Shown here: in pieces, positions 51,372 through 60,300 of the stretch
How positions within the stretch are numbered: the first letter of the stretch is position 1
How the letters are laid out: the number at the start of each line of letters is the position of its first letter
Assembly: GCF_023330665.1 (NCBI RefSeq)
Contig: NZ_CP097127.1
Location: 1,116,001 to 1,180,000, forward strand
Reading direction: 5' to 3'
DNA length: 64,000 nt
DNA from: Conexibacter sp. S30A1
GTDB taxonomy: Bacteria > Actinomycetota > Thermoleophilia > Solirubrobacterales > Solirubrobacteraceae
The notes under the pieces: model-generated
Databases searched by the model: none
Told to the model about the DNA's origin: nothing
Seen by the model: the letters and a program-made list of their open reading frames with translations, nothing else
Translations under genes and position numbers: made by a program

Positions 51372-53483
51372 ATGGCGGATCAGGAGCAGCGGCAGACACG
51401 ACCGGGCGGCCGGCTCGGCGGACGCCTGCGCCCGAGCGCCCAGCGGCAGCCTGGCCGCCCCACACGCGATCAACCCGGCCGCTCGACCGGCGGCCCGGGC
51501 GCCCCCGCGCGAGCACCAGGCTGGCGCTCCGGCCAGCAGCCCGCCACCGGCGGCACGGGTTCCAGCATGCGCGGAGGCGGGCCGTCCAGGCCTGGCCCAC
51601 GCAACCAGTGGCTGATGCTGCTTGCGATCTTCGGAGTGCTGTTGGCCGTCAATCTGGCCGTCAGCTCCGCAGCGCTCACACCCACGCGCGTACGCATCCC
51701 CTACTCCCCCACCTTCATCACCCAGCTGCGCGAGCACAACGTCGCCTCGATCGACTCCACGCAGTACGCGATTGACGGGACCTTCCGCAAGGCGGTGCGC
51801 TACCCGCCGAAGGACAGCGCAGCAACCCCGACAACCTCATTCTCGACGCAGATCCCGGCCTTTGACAACAACACCGCCCTGCAGGCGCTGCTGGCCAAGG
51901 ACGCCCCCACGATCGACGCCCAGAACCCCAATCAGGGCGCCTCGTTCTTGGAGGAGGTGCTGTTCGGCTTCGGGCCGACGCTGCTGCTGGTTGCGCTCTT
52001 CATCTTCATCATGCGCCGCGCCGCGGGCGGCGGCGCCGGTGGCCTGATGTCCTTCGGCCGTTCACGGGCGCGCCGGGTCGAGCCCAACGACCAGCCGGTG
52101 ACCTTCGCCGACGTGGCGGGAATCGACGAGGCCAAGGCGGAGCTGACCGAGATCGTCGACTTCCTGCGGACCCCGGACAAGTACCTCGCGCTGGGCGCGA
52201 AGATCCCCCGAGGCGTGCTGCTGAGCGGCCTGCCCGGCACCGGCAAGACGCTGCTGGCACGAGCTGTCGCCGGCGAGGCGGGTGTGCCGTTCTTCCAGAT
52301 GTCCGCCTCCGAGTTCGTGGAGATGATCGTCGGCGTCGGCGCCTCGCGGGTACGAGACCTCTTCGCCCAGGCCAAGGCGGCGGCACCGGCGATCATCTTC
52401 GTCGACGAGCTCGACGCGATCGGCCGCTCGCGCGCCTCCGCGGGCCCCAACATCGGCGGCGGGCACGACGAGCGCGAGCAGACGCTCAACCAGATCCTGA
52501 CCGAGATGGATGGCTTTGACGCGCGCACCGGCGTGATCGTGCTCGGCGCCACCAACCGCCCCGAGGTGCTCGATCAGGCGCTCCTGCGCCCGGGGCGCTT
52601 TGACCGCCGTGTCGTCGTCCAGCCGCCTGACCGGGTGGGCCGCGAGGCCATCCTCAGAGTCCACACCCGCTCGGTTCCGCTCAGCGACGAGATTGACCTG
52701 GGCCAGATCGCGGCCACCACGCCCGGCATGGTCGGCGCAGACCTCGCCAACCTCGTCAACGAGAGCGCGCTGCTGGCCGCCAAGCGCAACCATCCGAGGG
52801 TCACCCAGCAGGACTTCACCGATGCGCTCGAGCGCATCGTGCTCGGCGCGGCGCGCAGCGTCGTGATCAGCGACGAGGACCGGCGACGCACCGCCTACCA
52901 CGAGGCTGGGCATGCCGTGGTGGGCATGCTGACAGCGGGCGCCGACCCCGTCCGCAAGGTCTCGATCATCCCCCGTGGCCAGGCGCTGGGCGTGACCTTC
53001 TCAGCGCCTGACGCCGACCGTTTCAACCTCGACCAGCGCCATCTGCTGGCGCAGATCAAGGTGGCGCTGGGTGGGCGCTGCGCCGAGGAGATCGTGTTCG
53101 GCGACCTGACCACCGGCGCGGAGTCAGACATCCAGCACCTGACACAGATCGCGCGCTTCATGGTCGGGCGCTGGGGCATGAGCACCGCCATCGGGCCGAT
53201 CGCGGTGCTGCCCCAGGAGGGCACCAGCATGCTGCTGCCGGGAGTCGCGGAAACCTCCCAGAAGACCCAGCAGCTGGTGGACGAGGAGGTTCACCGGATC
53301 GTCCAGGACGCTCACCGTGAGGTGCTCGCGCTGCTGCGCGAGCACCGCGGCCAGCTCGATGACCTCGTCACGGAGCTGCTGCTGCACGAGACACTGGACA
53401 TGGCCGACGCCTACGCGGCCGCCGGCATCACCGTGCCCGGGGGCTCACCCTCGCGGGAGGCCGCGGCAGTGGCGGCCGAATAG
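51372..53483 (+). CDS. ftsH: ATP-dependent zinc metalloprotease FtsH
   Basis: A 703-residue membrane protease. A disordered Arg/Gly/Pro-rich N-terminus (1-77) precedes two membrane helices (about 81-99 and 203-214), the AAA module with Walker A GLPGTGKT (286-293), Walker [10 protein letters not shown] (344-352), the SRH ([21 protein letters not shown]), then the peptidase with HEAGH (509-513). It degrades misassembled membrane proteins. ATG 51372 chosen for the [10 protein letters not shown] start. Single transcription unit, possibly with the downstream gene. Confidence 0.95.
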   Translation: MADQEQRQTRPGGRLGGRLRPSAQRQPGRPTRDQPGRSTGGPGAPARAPGWRSGQQPATGGTGSSMRGGGPSRPGPRNQWLMLLAIFGVLLAVNLAVSSAALTPTRVRIPYSPTFITQLREHNVASIDSTQYAIDGTFRKAVRYPPKDSAATPTTSFSTQIPAFDNNTALQALLAKDAPTIDAQNPNQGASFLEEVLFGFGPTLLLVALFIFIMRRAAGGGAGGLMSFGRSRARRVEPNDQPVTFADVAGIDEAKAELTEIVDFLRTPDKYLALGAKIPRGVLLSGLPGTGKTLLARAVAGEAGVPFFQMSASEFVEMIVGVGASRVRDLFAQAKAAAPAIIFVDELDAIGRSRASAGPNIGGGHDEREQTLNQILTEMDGFDARTGVIVLGATNRPEVLDQALLRPGRFDRRVVVQPPDRVGREAILRVHTRSVPLSDEIDLGQIAATTPGMVGADLANLVNESALLAAKRNHPRVTQQDFTDALERIVLGAARSVVISDEDRRRTAYHEAGHAVVGMLTAGADPVRKVSIIPRGQALGVTFSAPDADRFNLDQRHLLAQIKVALGGRCAEEIVFGDLTTGAESDIQHLTQIARFMVGRWGMSTAIGPIAVLPQEGTSMLLPGVAETSQKTQQLVDEEVHRIVQDAHREVLALLREHRGQLDDLVTELLLHETLDMADAYAAAGITVPGGSPSREAAAVAAE

Positions 53484-53521
53484 GCGCAGGCTAAGCGCCC
53501 GGCCGGTCAGCTTGGCGGCGC

Positions 53522-53812
53522 TCAGTCGCCCAGGTGCGTCATCCGCGCAAGCGCCTCGTGGCACTCGACGACGCGCTGCTTGACCGGATCGCTGTCGGGC
53601 CTGTCGTGGACCAGGTCCCAGGTGCGATCGGCGATCTCCCTGGCCGTCTCGGGCGTGGCCATCTCCCAGAGACGATCGACCAGCCGCAGCTCGAACTGCT
53701 GGATCTGGGCGGCGGGATCGCCTGGCGGCATCTTTGGCAGGGGTTCGGCTACGGCCTCACGCCACATGCCGCTGGCGACCAGGAGCCTGTTGCGCAACTG
53801 AATCTGATCCAC
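53522..53812 (-). CDS. hypothetical protein
   Basis: A 96-residue soluble, largely helical protein (VDQIQLRNRLLVASGMWREAVAEPLPKMPPGDPAAQIQQFELRLVDRLWEM...). No known motif. Starts at GTG 53812 because helix pattern begins there; the frame remains open to 53848. Convergent with ftsH and divergent from xth. Actinobacterial small hypothetical; function unknown. Confidence 0.45.
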   Translation of the reverse strand: MDQIQLRNRLLVASGMWREAVAEPLPKMPPGDPAAQIQQFELRLVDRLWEMATPETAREIADRTWDLVHDRPDSDPVKQRVVECHEALARMTHLGD

Positions 53813-53898
53813 GGCTGTGATCCTAGAGACGATCCGCGCCGCGTGCACTCTTGCCGCCAGGCATGAGCCGCTCGCCCGGTAAATAAGCTCCCGTAGCG

Positions 53899-54687
53899 AT
53901 GCTGTTCGTCACCTGGAACGTCAACTCCCTGCGCGCCCGGCTGCCGCGCGTGAGCGAGCTGCTTGACCAGCACTGCCCCGATGTGGTGGCCCTGCAGGAG
54001 ACCAAGTGCACGCCCGCGGGCTTCCCCGCAGACGAGCTGGCGGCGCTCGGCTATGAGTCCGTGCACAGCTCCGGCGGGCAGTGGTCCGGGGTCGCGCTGC
54101 TCGTGCGCACGCCGCTACAGGCCAACGACGCCGTGCTCGGGCTGGCCGGCGATCCCGTCCCCAGCGAAGCGCGCTGGTGCGAGGCAACGGTCGCCGGAAT
54201 CCGTTTTGTCAGCGCCTACGTCCCCAACGGGCGTTCGCTTGAGAGCCCGGAGTACGGCCGCAAGTTGGCGTTCATGGACGCGGCGGCCAAGCGGGCCGCG
54301 GCGATCCGCTCAGAGCTTCCCGACCAGGGCCTGGTGATCGCCGGGGACTTCAACGTCGCACCGGCCGATCTGGACCTGCACGATCCGCGTGCGCACGTTG
54401 GCCTGACGCACGTGAGTGCGCCGGAGCGTGACGCCCTGGAGGCGCTGATGGCCTCAGGTGCGCTGCTTGATGCCTACCGGCACCTGCACCCCGAGGAGCA
54501 CCAGTTCACGTGGTGGGACTACCGGGCCGGCAGCTTTCACAAGGACATCGGTATGCGCATCGACCTGACGCTCGTCGGCCGCGAGCTGGCGGACGGGCTG
54601 ATCGCCTGCGGGATCGACCGCGACTTTCGCAAGCGCTTCAAGCCCTCTGACCACGCGCCTTTGCTGACCTGGCTCACGGTCGGATAG
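53899..54687 (+). CDS. xth: exodeoxyribonuclease III
   Basis: A 262-residue AP endonuclease/3'-exonuclease for base-excision repair. Core motifs: TWNVNSLRARLPRV, LQETKC (Glu34), YVPNGRSLESPEYGRK, VIAGDFNVAP (Asp/Asn pair), FTWWDYRAGSFHKDIGMRIDL and SDHAPL (final Asp-His). The typical length. Eleven bases before the flavin reductase, so the two may be co-transcribed. Confidence 0.95.
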   Translation: MLFVTWNVNSLRARLPRVSELLDQHCPDVVALQETKCTPAGFPADELAALGYESVHSSGGQWSGVALLVRTPLQANDAVLGLAGDPVPSEARWCEATVAGIRFVSAYVPNGRSLESPEYGRKLAFMDAAAKRAAAIRSELPDQGLVIAGDFNVAPADLDLHDPRAHVGLTHVSAPERDALEALMASGALLDAYRHLHPEEHQFTWWDYRAGSFHKDIGMRIDLTLVGRELADGLIACGIDRDFRKRFKPSDHAPLLTWLTVG

Positions 54688-54697
54688 GCTGGCCTCA

Positions 54698-55195
54698 GTG
54701 GCCGACGCCTCGGAGCTGACCAAACCGCACTCGGAGAACTTCCGCTCCGTGCTGGGCAGGCTGCCGACGGGTGTTGTGGTGATCACCGGCGGTGACGCCA
54801 AGCGGCCGTCGGGCCTGGTCGTCGGCTCCTTCATGTCGGTGTCACTCGAGCCGCCGCTGGTCGCGGTCTGTGTGGCCAAGACATCCACGAGCTGGCCGGC
54901 GATCGAGGCCGGCGGGCACTTCTGTGCAAACGTGCTGGCGCAGGGGCAGGAGGCGCTCGCGCGGCAGTTCGCCGCAAGCGGCGGCGATAAGTTCCGCGGC
55001 GTTAGCTTCAGCCCGGCGCCGGCCAGCGGTGCGCCGCTGCTTGAGCGGGTCGCCGCCTGGATCGACTGCCGGATCTATGAGCGCTACGAGGCCGGCGACC
55101 ACTGGCTGGTGCTGGGCGAGGTGCTCGAGCTGAGCGGCGTTGGCGACGGCGGCGCGCTGGTGTTCCACAGCGGCAGCTTCCGGCCACTGGCCTGA
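54698..55195 (+). CDS. flavin reductase-like FMN-binding protein
   Basis: A 165-residue protein of the flavin reductase/DIM6-NTAB family. Family features: LGRLPTGVVVITGG, VVGSFMSVSLEPPLVAVCVAKTSTSW, HFCANVLAQGQEALARQFA, and DHWLVLGEVLEL. Members either supply reduced FMN to monooxygenases or are heme/F420-independent reductases; no monooxygenase is adjacent. GTG start. Shortly upstream of the MprAB-like pair. Confidence 0.85.
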   Translation: MADASELTKPHSENFRSVLGRLPTGVVVITGGDAKRPSGLVVGSFMSVSLEPPLVAVCVAKTSTSWPAIEAGGHFCANVLAQGQEALARQFAASGGDKFRGVSFSPAPASGAPLLERVAAWIDCRIYERYEAGDHWLVLGEVLELSGVGDGGALVFHSGSFRPLA

Positions 55196-55250
55196 CCGAA
55201 ACTGACTTCTTCGCAAACGCTCACATGACCAGCCGATCATCTTTAGGCAA

Positions 55251-55928
55251 ATGGCCCACATCCTGGTTGTAGACGACGAGCCCGCGGTGCGACGGGCGCT
55301 CGAGCGCGCGCTGCGACTCGAGCAGCACGAGGTGGAGCTGGCCGAGAACGGCGAGCAGGCACTCGACCACCTCGCCGAGCGCCCCGTGGACGCCGTCGTG
55401 CTGGACGTGATGATGCCCGGTGTCGACGGGCTCGAGGTGTGCCGACGCATGCGTGCCGGCGGCGACCGGACGCCGGTGCTGATGCTGACCGCGCGTGACG
55501 CGATCGACGACCGTGTGCTTGGCCTGGACGTCGGCGCTGATGACTACCTCGTCAAGCCGTTCGCGTTGCGCGAGCTGCAGGCGCGGCTGCGGGCGCTTTT
55601 GCGACGCACCGGCGAGGATGGCGGTGCCACCGAGACGCTGCGCTTCGGTGATCTGGTGCTCGACCCGGTCGCCCACCAGGTCCATCGCGGCGAGCGGCTG
55701 ATCGAGCTGTCAAAGACCGAGTTTTTGCTGCTTGAGCTGTTCATGAAGCACCCGCGCCAGGTTCTGACCCGCTCAACCATCTTTGAGAACGTCTGGGGCT
55801 ATGACTTCGGCCCGACCTCAAACGCGCTCGGCGTCTACATCGGCTACCTGCGCCGCAAGACCGAGGAGGGCGGCGAGCCGCGCGTCCTACACACGGTGCG
55901 CGGCATCGGCTACGTGCTGCGGGACTGA
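55251..55928 (+). CDS. OmpR-family response regulator (MprA-like)
   Basis: A 225-residue regulator. Receiver: acidic pair Asp8-Asp9 (VDDE), phosphoacceptor Asp52 in VVLDVMMPG, Thr80 and Lys102 (VKPF). C-terminal winged helix ends with [46 protein letters not shown]. The [15 protein letters not shown] pattern is that of MprA/TcrA. Immediately upstream of its kinase (9 bp). In mycobacteria MprA senses envelope stress. Confidence 0.93.
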   Translation: MAHILVVDDEPAVRRALERALRLEQHEVELAENGEQALDHLAERPVDAVVLDVMMPGVDGLEVCRRMRAGGDRTPVLMLTARDAIDDRVLGLDVGADDYLVKPFALRELQARLRALLRRTGEDGGATETLRFGDLVLDPVAHQVHRGERLIELSKTEFLLLELFMKHPRQVLTRSTIFENVWGYDFGPTSNALGVYIGYLRRKTEEGGEPRVLHTVRGIGYVLRD

Positions 55929-55937
55929 GGGCCCGGC

Positions 55938-57398
55938 ATGCTCCTGCGCAGGCGGATAGGCATCGTGGCGGCGGTCACCGTCGCCGCCGCGGTGGCGGTC
56001 GCGATGCTCGCGAGCTACTTCATCGTCCGCGGCCGGCTGATCGCCCAGATCGACAGCGAGCTGATCGCCCAGGCGCAGCGCTACGAAGCTCTCGGGGTCG
56101 CTGCGATCGGTCCGCACACACGGCTGCCGGGGAACTCCGCAAACGGCGGCGCCAACGCGCCGTACGTGGAGCTCGTGAACCCGGCGGGCCAGACCCAGCC
56201 CTACCTGGGCGGGCTCTCCTGGCCGAGCACGCCAGCGACCGTGGCCGTCGCCAAGGGCGAAAGCAACGGGGCGCCCGCGACCGCAACCACCAGCAACGGC
56301 TTTGCGCTGCGGACCTACGCGTTTCACGCCATCGCCACCTCGACAGACGGGTACTCAACGCCGGTTGCCGTGGTGCTGGCGCGACCGCTCGGGCCGGTGC
56401 AGAGCGTGCTCGCAAGCATGCGCCTCATCCTGACCCTGCTGTTCCTCACGGTCGTGGTGCTGGCGGCACTGCTCGCCCGCCTGGCCACCCGCAGGGTGCT
56501 GCGTCCCTTGGCCGAGGTCACCGAGACCGCCCAGCTGATCGGTGAGACCGACGATTTGAGCCGGCGGCTGACCGTGCACCGGCCCGACGAGGTCGGGCAG
56601 CTGGCGTCCCGTTTCAACGAGATGCTGGAGCGCCTTGAGGCCTCCCGGGCGGCACTGGATGCCTCGGTCAGCTCCCAGCGCCAGCTGGTCGCAGACGCCT
56701 CGCACGAGCTGCGCACGCCGGTCACGAGCCTGCGCACCAACATCGAGGTGCTGCTATCCGGAGCCGAACTCGACGCTGAGGACCGCGAGCGGCTGCTGCG
56801 CGACGTCGTTGAGCAGAGCGAGGAGCTCTCAAACCTCGTCTCTGACCTGATCGAGGTCGCACGCGGCGACACGCCGCCTGCCAACCTCGTGGAGATCCGC
56901 CTGGATCAGCTCGCCGAGGACGCGCTTGACCGTGCGCGCCGCAACGCACCCTCCGTCGAGTACACCGAGCGGCTCGAGCCCGTGACCGTCCACGGTGACC
57001 CGGACAGGCTGCTGCGTGCGATCAACAACCTGCTTGACAACGCGGCCCTGCACGCCGGCCACGGCGGCCCGGTGGAGGTCACGGTCGACACCGGCGGCAT
57101 AACCGTCCGCGACCACGGCGACGGGATCGCCGCAGAAGACCTGCCGCACATCTTCGACCGCTTCTACCGCGGCGCCAACTCGCGTGCCCGCCAGGGCAGC
57201 GGGCTTGGGCTTGCAATCGTCAGCCAGACAGCGACCCAGCACGGCGGCCGGGCGAGCGCACGCAACGCCCCCGGCGGCGGCGCGATCTTCCACCTGGCGC
57301 TGCCGTGTGTGCCCGCGCAGGCGCAGGACGGCACCACGCAGGCCAGCGGCAAGGCGACGCGCGTAGCGGAGCCGGCCACCACCCTGCTCAGGCCGTAG
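55938..57398 (+). CDS. sensor histidine kinase (MprB-like)
   Basis: A 486-residue kinase with two membrane helices (about 8-30 and 163-182) flanking a 130-residue extracytoplasmic sensor, a HAMP segment, then HisKA with His256 (DASHELRTPV) and HATPase with N (NNLLDNA), G1 (DHGDGI), F (FDRFYRG) and G2 (GSGLGLAIV) boxes. Partner of the response regulator upstream. Sensor domain has no known ligand fold. C-terminal Ala-rich tail. Confidence 0.92.
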   Translation: MLLRRRIGIVAAVTVAAAVAVAMLASYFIVRGRLIAQIDSELIAQAQRYEALGVAAIGPHTRLPGNSANGGANAPYVELVNPAGQTQPYLGGLSWPSTPATVAVAKGESNGAPATATTSNGFALRTYAFHAIATSTDGYSTPVAVVLARPLGPVQSVLASMRLILTLLFLTVVVLAALLARLATRRVLRPLAEVTETAQLIGETDDLSRRLTVHRPDEVGQLASRFNEMLERLEASRAALDASVSSQRQLVADASHELRTPVTSLRTNIEVLLSGAELDAEDRERLLRDVVEQSEELSNLVSDLIEVARGDTPPANLVEIRLDQLAEDALDRARRNAPSVEYTERLEPVTVHGDPDRLLRAINNLLDNAALHAGHGGPVEVTVDTGGITVRDHGDGIAAEDLPHIFDRFYRGANSRARQGSGLGLAIVSQTATQHGGRASARNAPGGGAIFHLALPCVPAQAQDGTTQASGKATRVAEPATTLLRP

Positions 57399-57528
57399 GC
57401 CGATCAGCCGCGCGCCCTTGCTCACTTCGCGCCAGCAAGCGCCCCCCTGACCGCCGTCCAACTCCGACGCTCTGCAGCAGGGGCGTGGCCGCACCTGCTC
57501 GGCCGCCACGACAGCGCCGAACCGATGC

Positions 57529-58233
57529 CTACTCCCCCTGCGCGAACTGCCTGTAGAGCCCGGTCACGACGAACACGGTCTGCTCGGCGATGTCGACCGT
57601 GTTATCGCCGATGCGCTCAAGACAGCGGGCGACGAGCACCATGAACATCGCCCACTCGCGCACCTCCGGGTCATCGCCGACGTCGACGGCGCGCTGGAAG
57701 ATGTCGCGGTTGAGCTTGTTGACCTCCTTGTCCTGGCGCACCAGATCCCGCGCGAGCGCCACATGGCGGGTGTGGAAGGCCTCGCGCGCCTGCAGCACCT
57801 CCTCACGCACGACCACCCCCATCCGCTCGATCCATGCCAGGATCGTCTGGTCCTTCGGGGACTCATAGCCAGACAGCGGCACCAGCTTGGCCATGTTCGC
57901 GCACTGGTCCCCCATCCGCTCGATGCAGCGGATGCTGTGCAGCAGGGCCGCTGCGAGCCTCAGGTCGTCGAGAAACAGCGGCTGGCGGCCAAGCAGCGAG
58001 AGCACCCCCTGGTGGACCTCGACAAAACGCCCGTCGATGCGATGGTCATCAGCGGCGACCATCGCGGCCAGCTCAACGTCCTGGTAGCCGAGCGCCTCAA
58101 GCGCCCTGTCGAGCTGCGATGTGACCAGGTCAAGCCCCCCCATGACCTGATCCTCAAGCCGGTTCAGCTCCTCGCGAAACCAGGCTGGCTGGCGGGCGCC
58201 GCGCGCTGCTGGGTGCTTGTCGGTCTCGGCCAT
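57529..58233 (-). CDS. phoU: phosphate transport system regulator PhoU
   Basis: A 234-residue PhoU with two three-helix bundles: FREELNRLEDQVMGGLDLV...  HSIRCIERMGDQCANMAKL and KEVNKLNRDIFQRAV...  ARCLERIGDNTVDIAEQTV, each with an E/DxxRxxD metal-binding helix. PhoU represses the Pho regulon and links PstB to the kinase. The gene for the free-standing winged helix lies upstream with 22 bp between; both lie downstream of a strong PHO box. No pst genes in the window. Confidence 0.93.
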   Translation of the reverse strand: MAETDKHPAARGARQPAWFREELNRLEDQVMGGLDLVTSQLDRALEALGYQDVELAAMVAADDHRIDGRFVEVHQGVLSLLGRQPLFLDDLRLAAALLHSIRCIERMGDQCANMAKLVPLSGYESPKDQTILAWIERMGVVVREEVLQAREAFHTRHVALARDLVRQDKEVNKLNRDIFQRAVDVGDDPEVREWAMFMVLVARCLERIGDNTVDIAEQTVFVVTGLYRQFAQGE

Positions 58234-58255
58234 GGCAGTCTGACTCCGACCGCCA

Positions 58256-58600
58256 TCATGGCACCACGCGGCGGCGCTGGGCCGCAAACCTGTAGCCGAA
58301 CCCGAAATGGGTGTGGATGAAGGACCACTCCGGTAGCGCCAGCGACAGCTTGACGCGCAGCTTGCGGACATACACGTCAACGGAGCGGTCCCCGGGACGA
58401 AGCGGCCGCCCCCAGACCAGCTCATAGAGCTGCTCACGGGAGACAATCCGGTCCGTCCGCCGGGCGAGTTCGGCCAGCAGCCGCAGCTCACGGGCGGAGA
58501 GGTTCAGGGTCTGCCCGCCGCCGCGGGCCAGGTGCTCGGCCGGCGCAACCTCGAGCGGCCCCACGGTCAGGATCTCCTCATCCGGCGCGATGATCGACAT
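58256..58600 (-). CDS. free-standing OmpR/PhoB-type winged-helix DNA-binding protein
   Basis: A 114-residue protein that is only the C-terminal trans_reg domain of an OmpR regulator: LSARELRLLAELARRTDRIVSREQLYELVWG...GDRSVDVYVRKLRVKL...IHTHFGFGYRF. It closely resembles the C-terminus of the regulator encoded next to it (GDRSVDVFVRKLRQKL, IHTHFGVGYRF), so it may be a partial duplicate. It lacks a receiver, so it could compete at PHO boxes or act constitutively. Operon with phoU. Confidence 0.85.
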   Translation of the reverse strand: MSIIAPDEEILTVGPLEVAPAEHLARGGGQTLNLSARELRLLAELARRTDRIVSREQLYELVWGRPLRPGDRSVDVYVRKLRVKLSLALPEWSFIHTHFGFGYRFAAQRRRVVP

Positions 58601-58639
58601 CAGCCGATGATGGCGAGCGTCCGCGGCCGTGGCGTTTTA

Positions 58640-58672
58640 CTGTGGTGAACAACGCGTGAACAGCCTGTGACC
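58640..58672 (-). promoter_or_regulatory. PHO box, three 11-bp direct repeats
   Basis: On the minus strand three direct units, GGTCACAGGCT, GTTCACGCGTT and GTTCACCACAG, follow each other at exactly 11 bp. The consensus G(G/T)TCAYYYR(G/C) at 11-bp spacing is the PhoP box of Streptomyces and relatives. It is 39 bp upstream of the winged-helix-phoU operon. Confidence 0.85.
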
Positions 58673-58694
58673 AGACCGCCGTGCGGTGAGTCGC

Positions 58695-59516
58695 TCAGAC
58701 GCCGAGCAGGGCGCTGCCCGCACGCGGCGCCGGGTGCTCGTCGCAGCCGGCGCCCGCCTCGACGTCCGGCTCGGGAGCGAACCGGTAGCCAACGCCGAAG
58801 TGCGTGTGAATGTAGTTCCAGCCCGGTGAGCCGGCCCGCAGCTTCTGGCGCAGCTTGCGCACGAACACGTCAACGGAGCGGTCGCCGTGGGCCATCGCAT
58901 AGCCCCACACGCGCTCGTAGATCTCCTCGCGACGCAGCACGCGATCTGACTGCGAGAGCAGCTGCAGGATCTCAAACTCGCGCGCGGTCAGCTCGAGGCT
59001 CTGGCCGTTCACGTAGGCCTGGTAGAGGTCCGGACGGACGGTCAGCTCGCCGATCGTCGTGGTCTGCACGAGCTCCGGCATCTCCGCGCGGCGGTGACGG
59101 CGCAGCGCCGCCTCAACGACGCTGATCAGCTCCTCCGCGTGGCAGGGCTTGGTCATCCAGGCGTCGGCCCCAAGGCGCAGCCCGCGGACACGCTGGGCAA
59201 CCGACGAGGGCCCGGTGCAGATGACCACCGCAAGCGCCGGCATGCGTGCGCAGACCCGCTCCAGGTACTCCCAGCTCCCCGGTCCGATCACGGCCAGGTC
59301 GAGCACCAGGGCGTTCAGCCGCATCGTCACCAGCGCGTCCACCGTCACCGGGTTTGAGACCGTGCGCAGCTCCCAGCCGACCGCATCCAGCCGGTTGGCA
59401 AGGACCTGCGTGAAGCCCGGATCCCGGTCGAGTACCAGAAGCCGCAGGCGGCTGCTGCTGCGTTGCGTACCGGATGCCGGGGAGCGAGTCGGCGCCTCGG
59501 TTGCTTCGGGCGACAT
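58695..59516 (-). CDS. OmpR-family response regulator, phosphate-type
   Basis: A 273-residue regulator. Receiver with acidic Asp30/Asp32 (VLDRDPG), phosphoacceptor Asp73 (LVLDLAVIGPG), Lys123 (MTKPC). The winged helix (about 155-255) ends in SVDVFVRKLRQKLRAGSPGWNYIHTHFGVGYRF. An unusual 25-residue basic N-terminal and a Cys-containing C-terminal tail extend the usual 225 residues. Located between the PHO box and a second PHO-like repeat; a PhoP/RegX3 role is inferred. No kinase gene adjacent. Confidence 0.85.
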   Translation of the reverse strand: MSPEATEAPTRSPASGTQRSSSRLRLLVLDRDPGFTQVLANRLDAVGWELRTVSNPVTVDALVTMRLNALVLDLAVIGPGSWEYLERVCARMPALAVVICTGPSSVAQRVRGLRLGADAWMTKPCHAEELISVVEAALRRHRRAEMPELVQTTTIGELTVRPDLYQAYVNGQSLELTAREFEILQLLSQSDRVLRREEIYERVWGYAMAHGDRSVDVFVRKLRQKLRAGSPGWNYIHTHFGVGYRFAPEPDVEAGAGCDEHPAPRAGSALLGV

Positions 59517-59568
59517 GGCTTGAGCATAAGGCCTGCGGCGGAGGATCCGACCCCGGAAGCGAGCTTGA

Positions 59569-59590
59569 TCACAGGATCTTCACAAGGAAA
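59569..59590 (+). promoter_or_regulatory. PHO-box-like direct repeat
   Basis: Two 11-bp units TCACAGGATCT and TCACAAGGAAA share the TCACA core at PhoP-type spacing, 52 bp upstream of the response regulator and 147 bp before the VKOR gene. Weaker than the three-unit box near 58.65 kb; autoregulation is suggested. Confidence 0.4.
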
Positions 59591-59736
59591 ATGCATGTAT
59601 TTGAGCGGCTGTGGCAAGCTTCGAGCTGGCAAACATGGCCCGCGTGCGGGAGGGCCGGCGCTCTGCGCGGGCTCTTATGCGCGGCCTGTAACGTACCCCG
59701 CGACATGTCAGCGCCTGACACACCCAGCGACCTGCG

Positions 59737-60246
59737 ATGAGCGCCAGCAGCATCGCGACACACCAGCCCGAGACGACCAGCACCGCCCGCAGGAGCCGTG
59801 ACGGCCTGATGATCGCGATCCTGGTCTTCACAACGATCGGCCTGCTCGACGCCGCCTACCTCACCTACGTGCACTACCAGGGCTTCGGCGCGCTGCTCTG
59901 CCTGGGCGCGCACCACGGGCATTCAAGCTGCGAGACCGTGCAGTCGTCGGTGTGGTCTGAGATTGACGGGGTGCCGGTGGCGCTGCTCGGGCTGCTCGGC
60001 TATATCGGGCTGTTCGTCTCCTACCTGGTCAGCGACCGTCTCGACGGCGAGCTCGGCCGCGGCATGGGCTTCTGCATCGCCCTGATCGGCTTCGGCTTCA
60101 GCGCCTACCTCACCTACCGCGAGCTCTTCTCGATTCACGCGATCTGTGAGTGGTGCGTGGGCAGCGCCGTCTGCATGACCGTGCTCGCGGTGCTGACCGC
60201 TGTGCGGTTCCTGCGCGGCGAGCGCCAGCCCGACGCGACCGCCTGA
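59737..60246 (+). CDS. vitamin K epoxide reductase homologue (VKOR)
   Basis: A 169-residue membrane protein with four or five helices. The CxxC active site is Cys137-Cys140 (ICEWC), with loop cysteines Cys55 and Cys65 (SSCETVQSSVWSEIDGVPV). Bacterial VKOR uses quinones to keep DsbA-like proteins oxidised for disulfide formation outside the membrane. The signature GVPVALLGLLGYIGL is intact. Between phosphate genes but the link is positional only. A DsbA gene is not adjacent. Confidence 0.88.
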   Translation: MSASSIATHQPETTSTARRSRDGLMIAILVFTTIGLLDAAYLTYVHYQGFGALLCLGAHHGHSSCETVQSSVWSEIDGVPVALLGLLGYIGLFVSYLVSDRLDGELGRGMGFCIALIGFGFSAYLTYRELFSIHAICEWCVGSAVCMTVLAVLTAVRFLRGERQPDATA

Positions 60247-60300
60247 GCGCGGCCTGCGCGCGGGGCTTGCAACGTCCGGCGCCGCCGCGATCATGCACGT

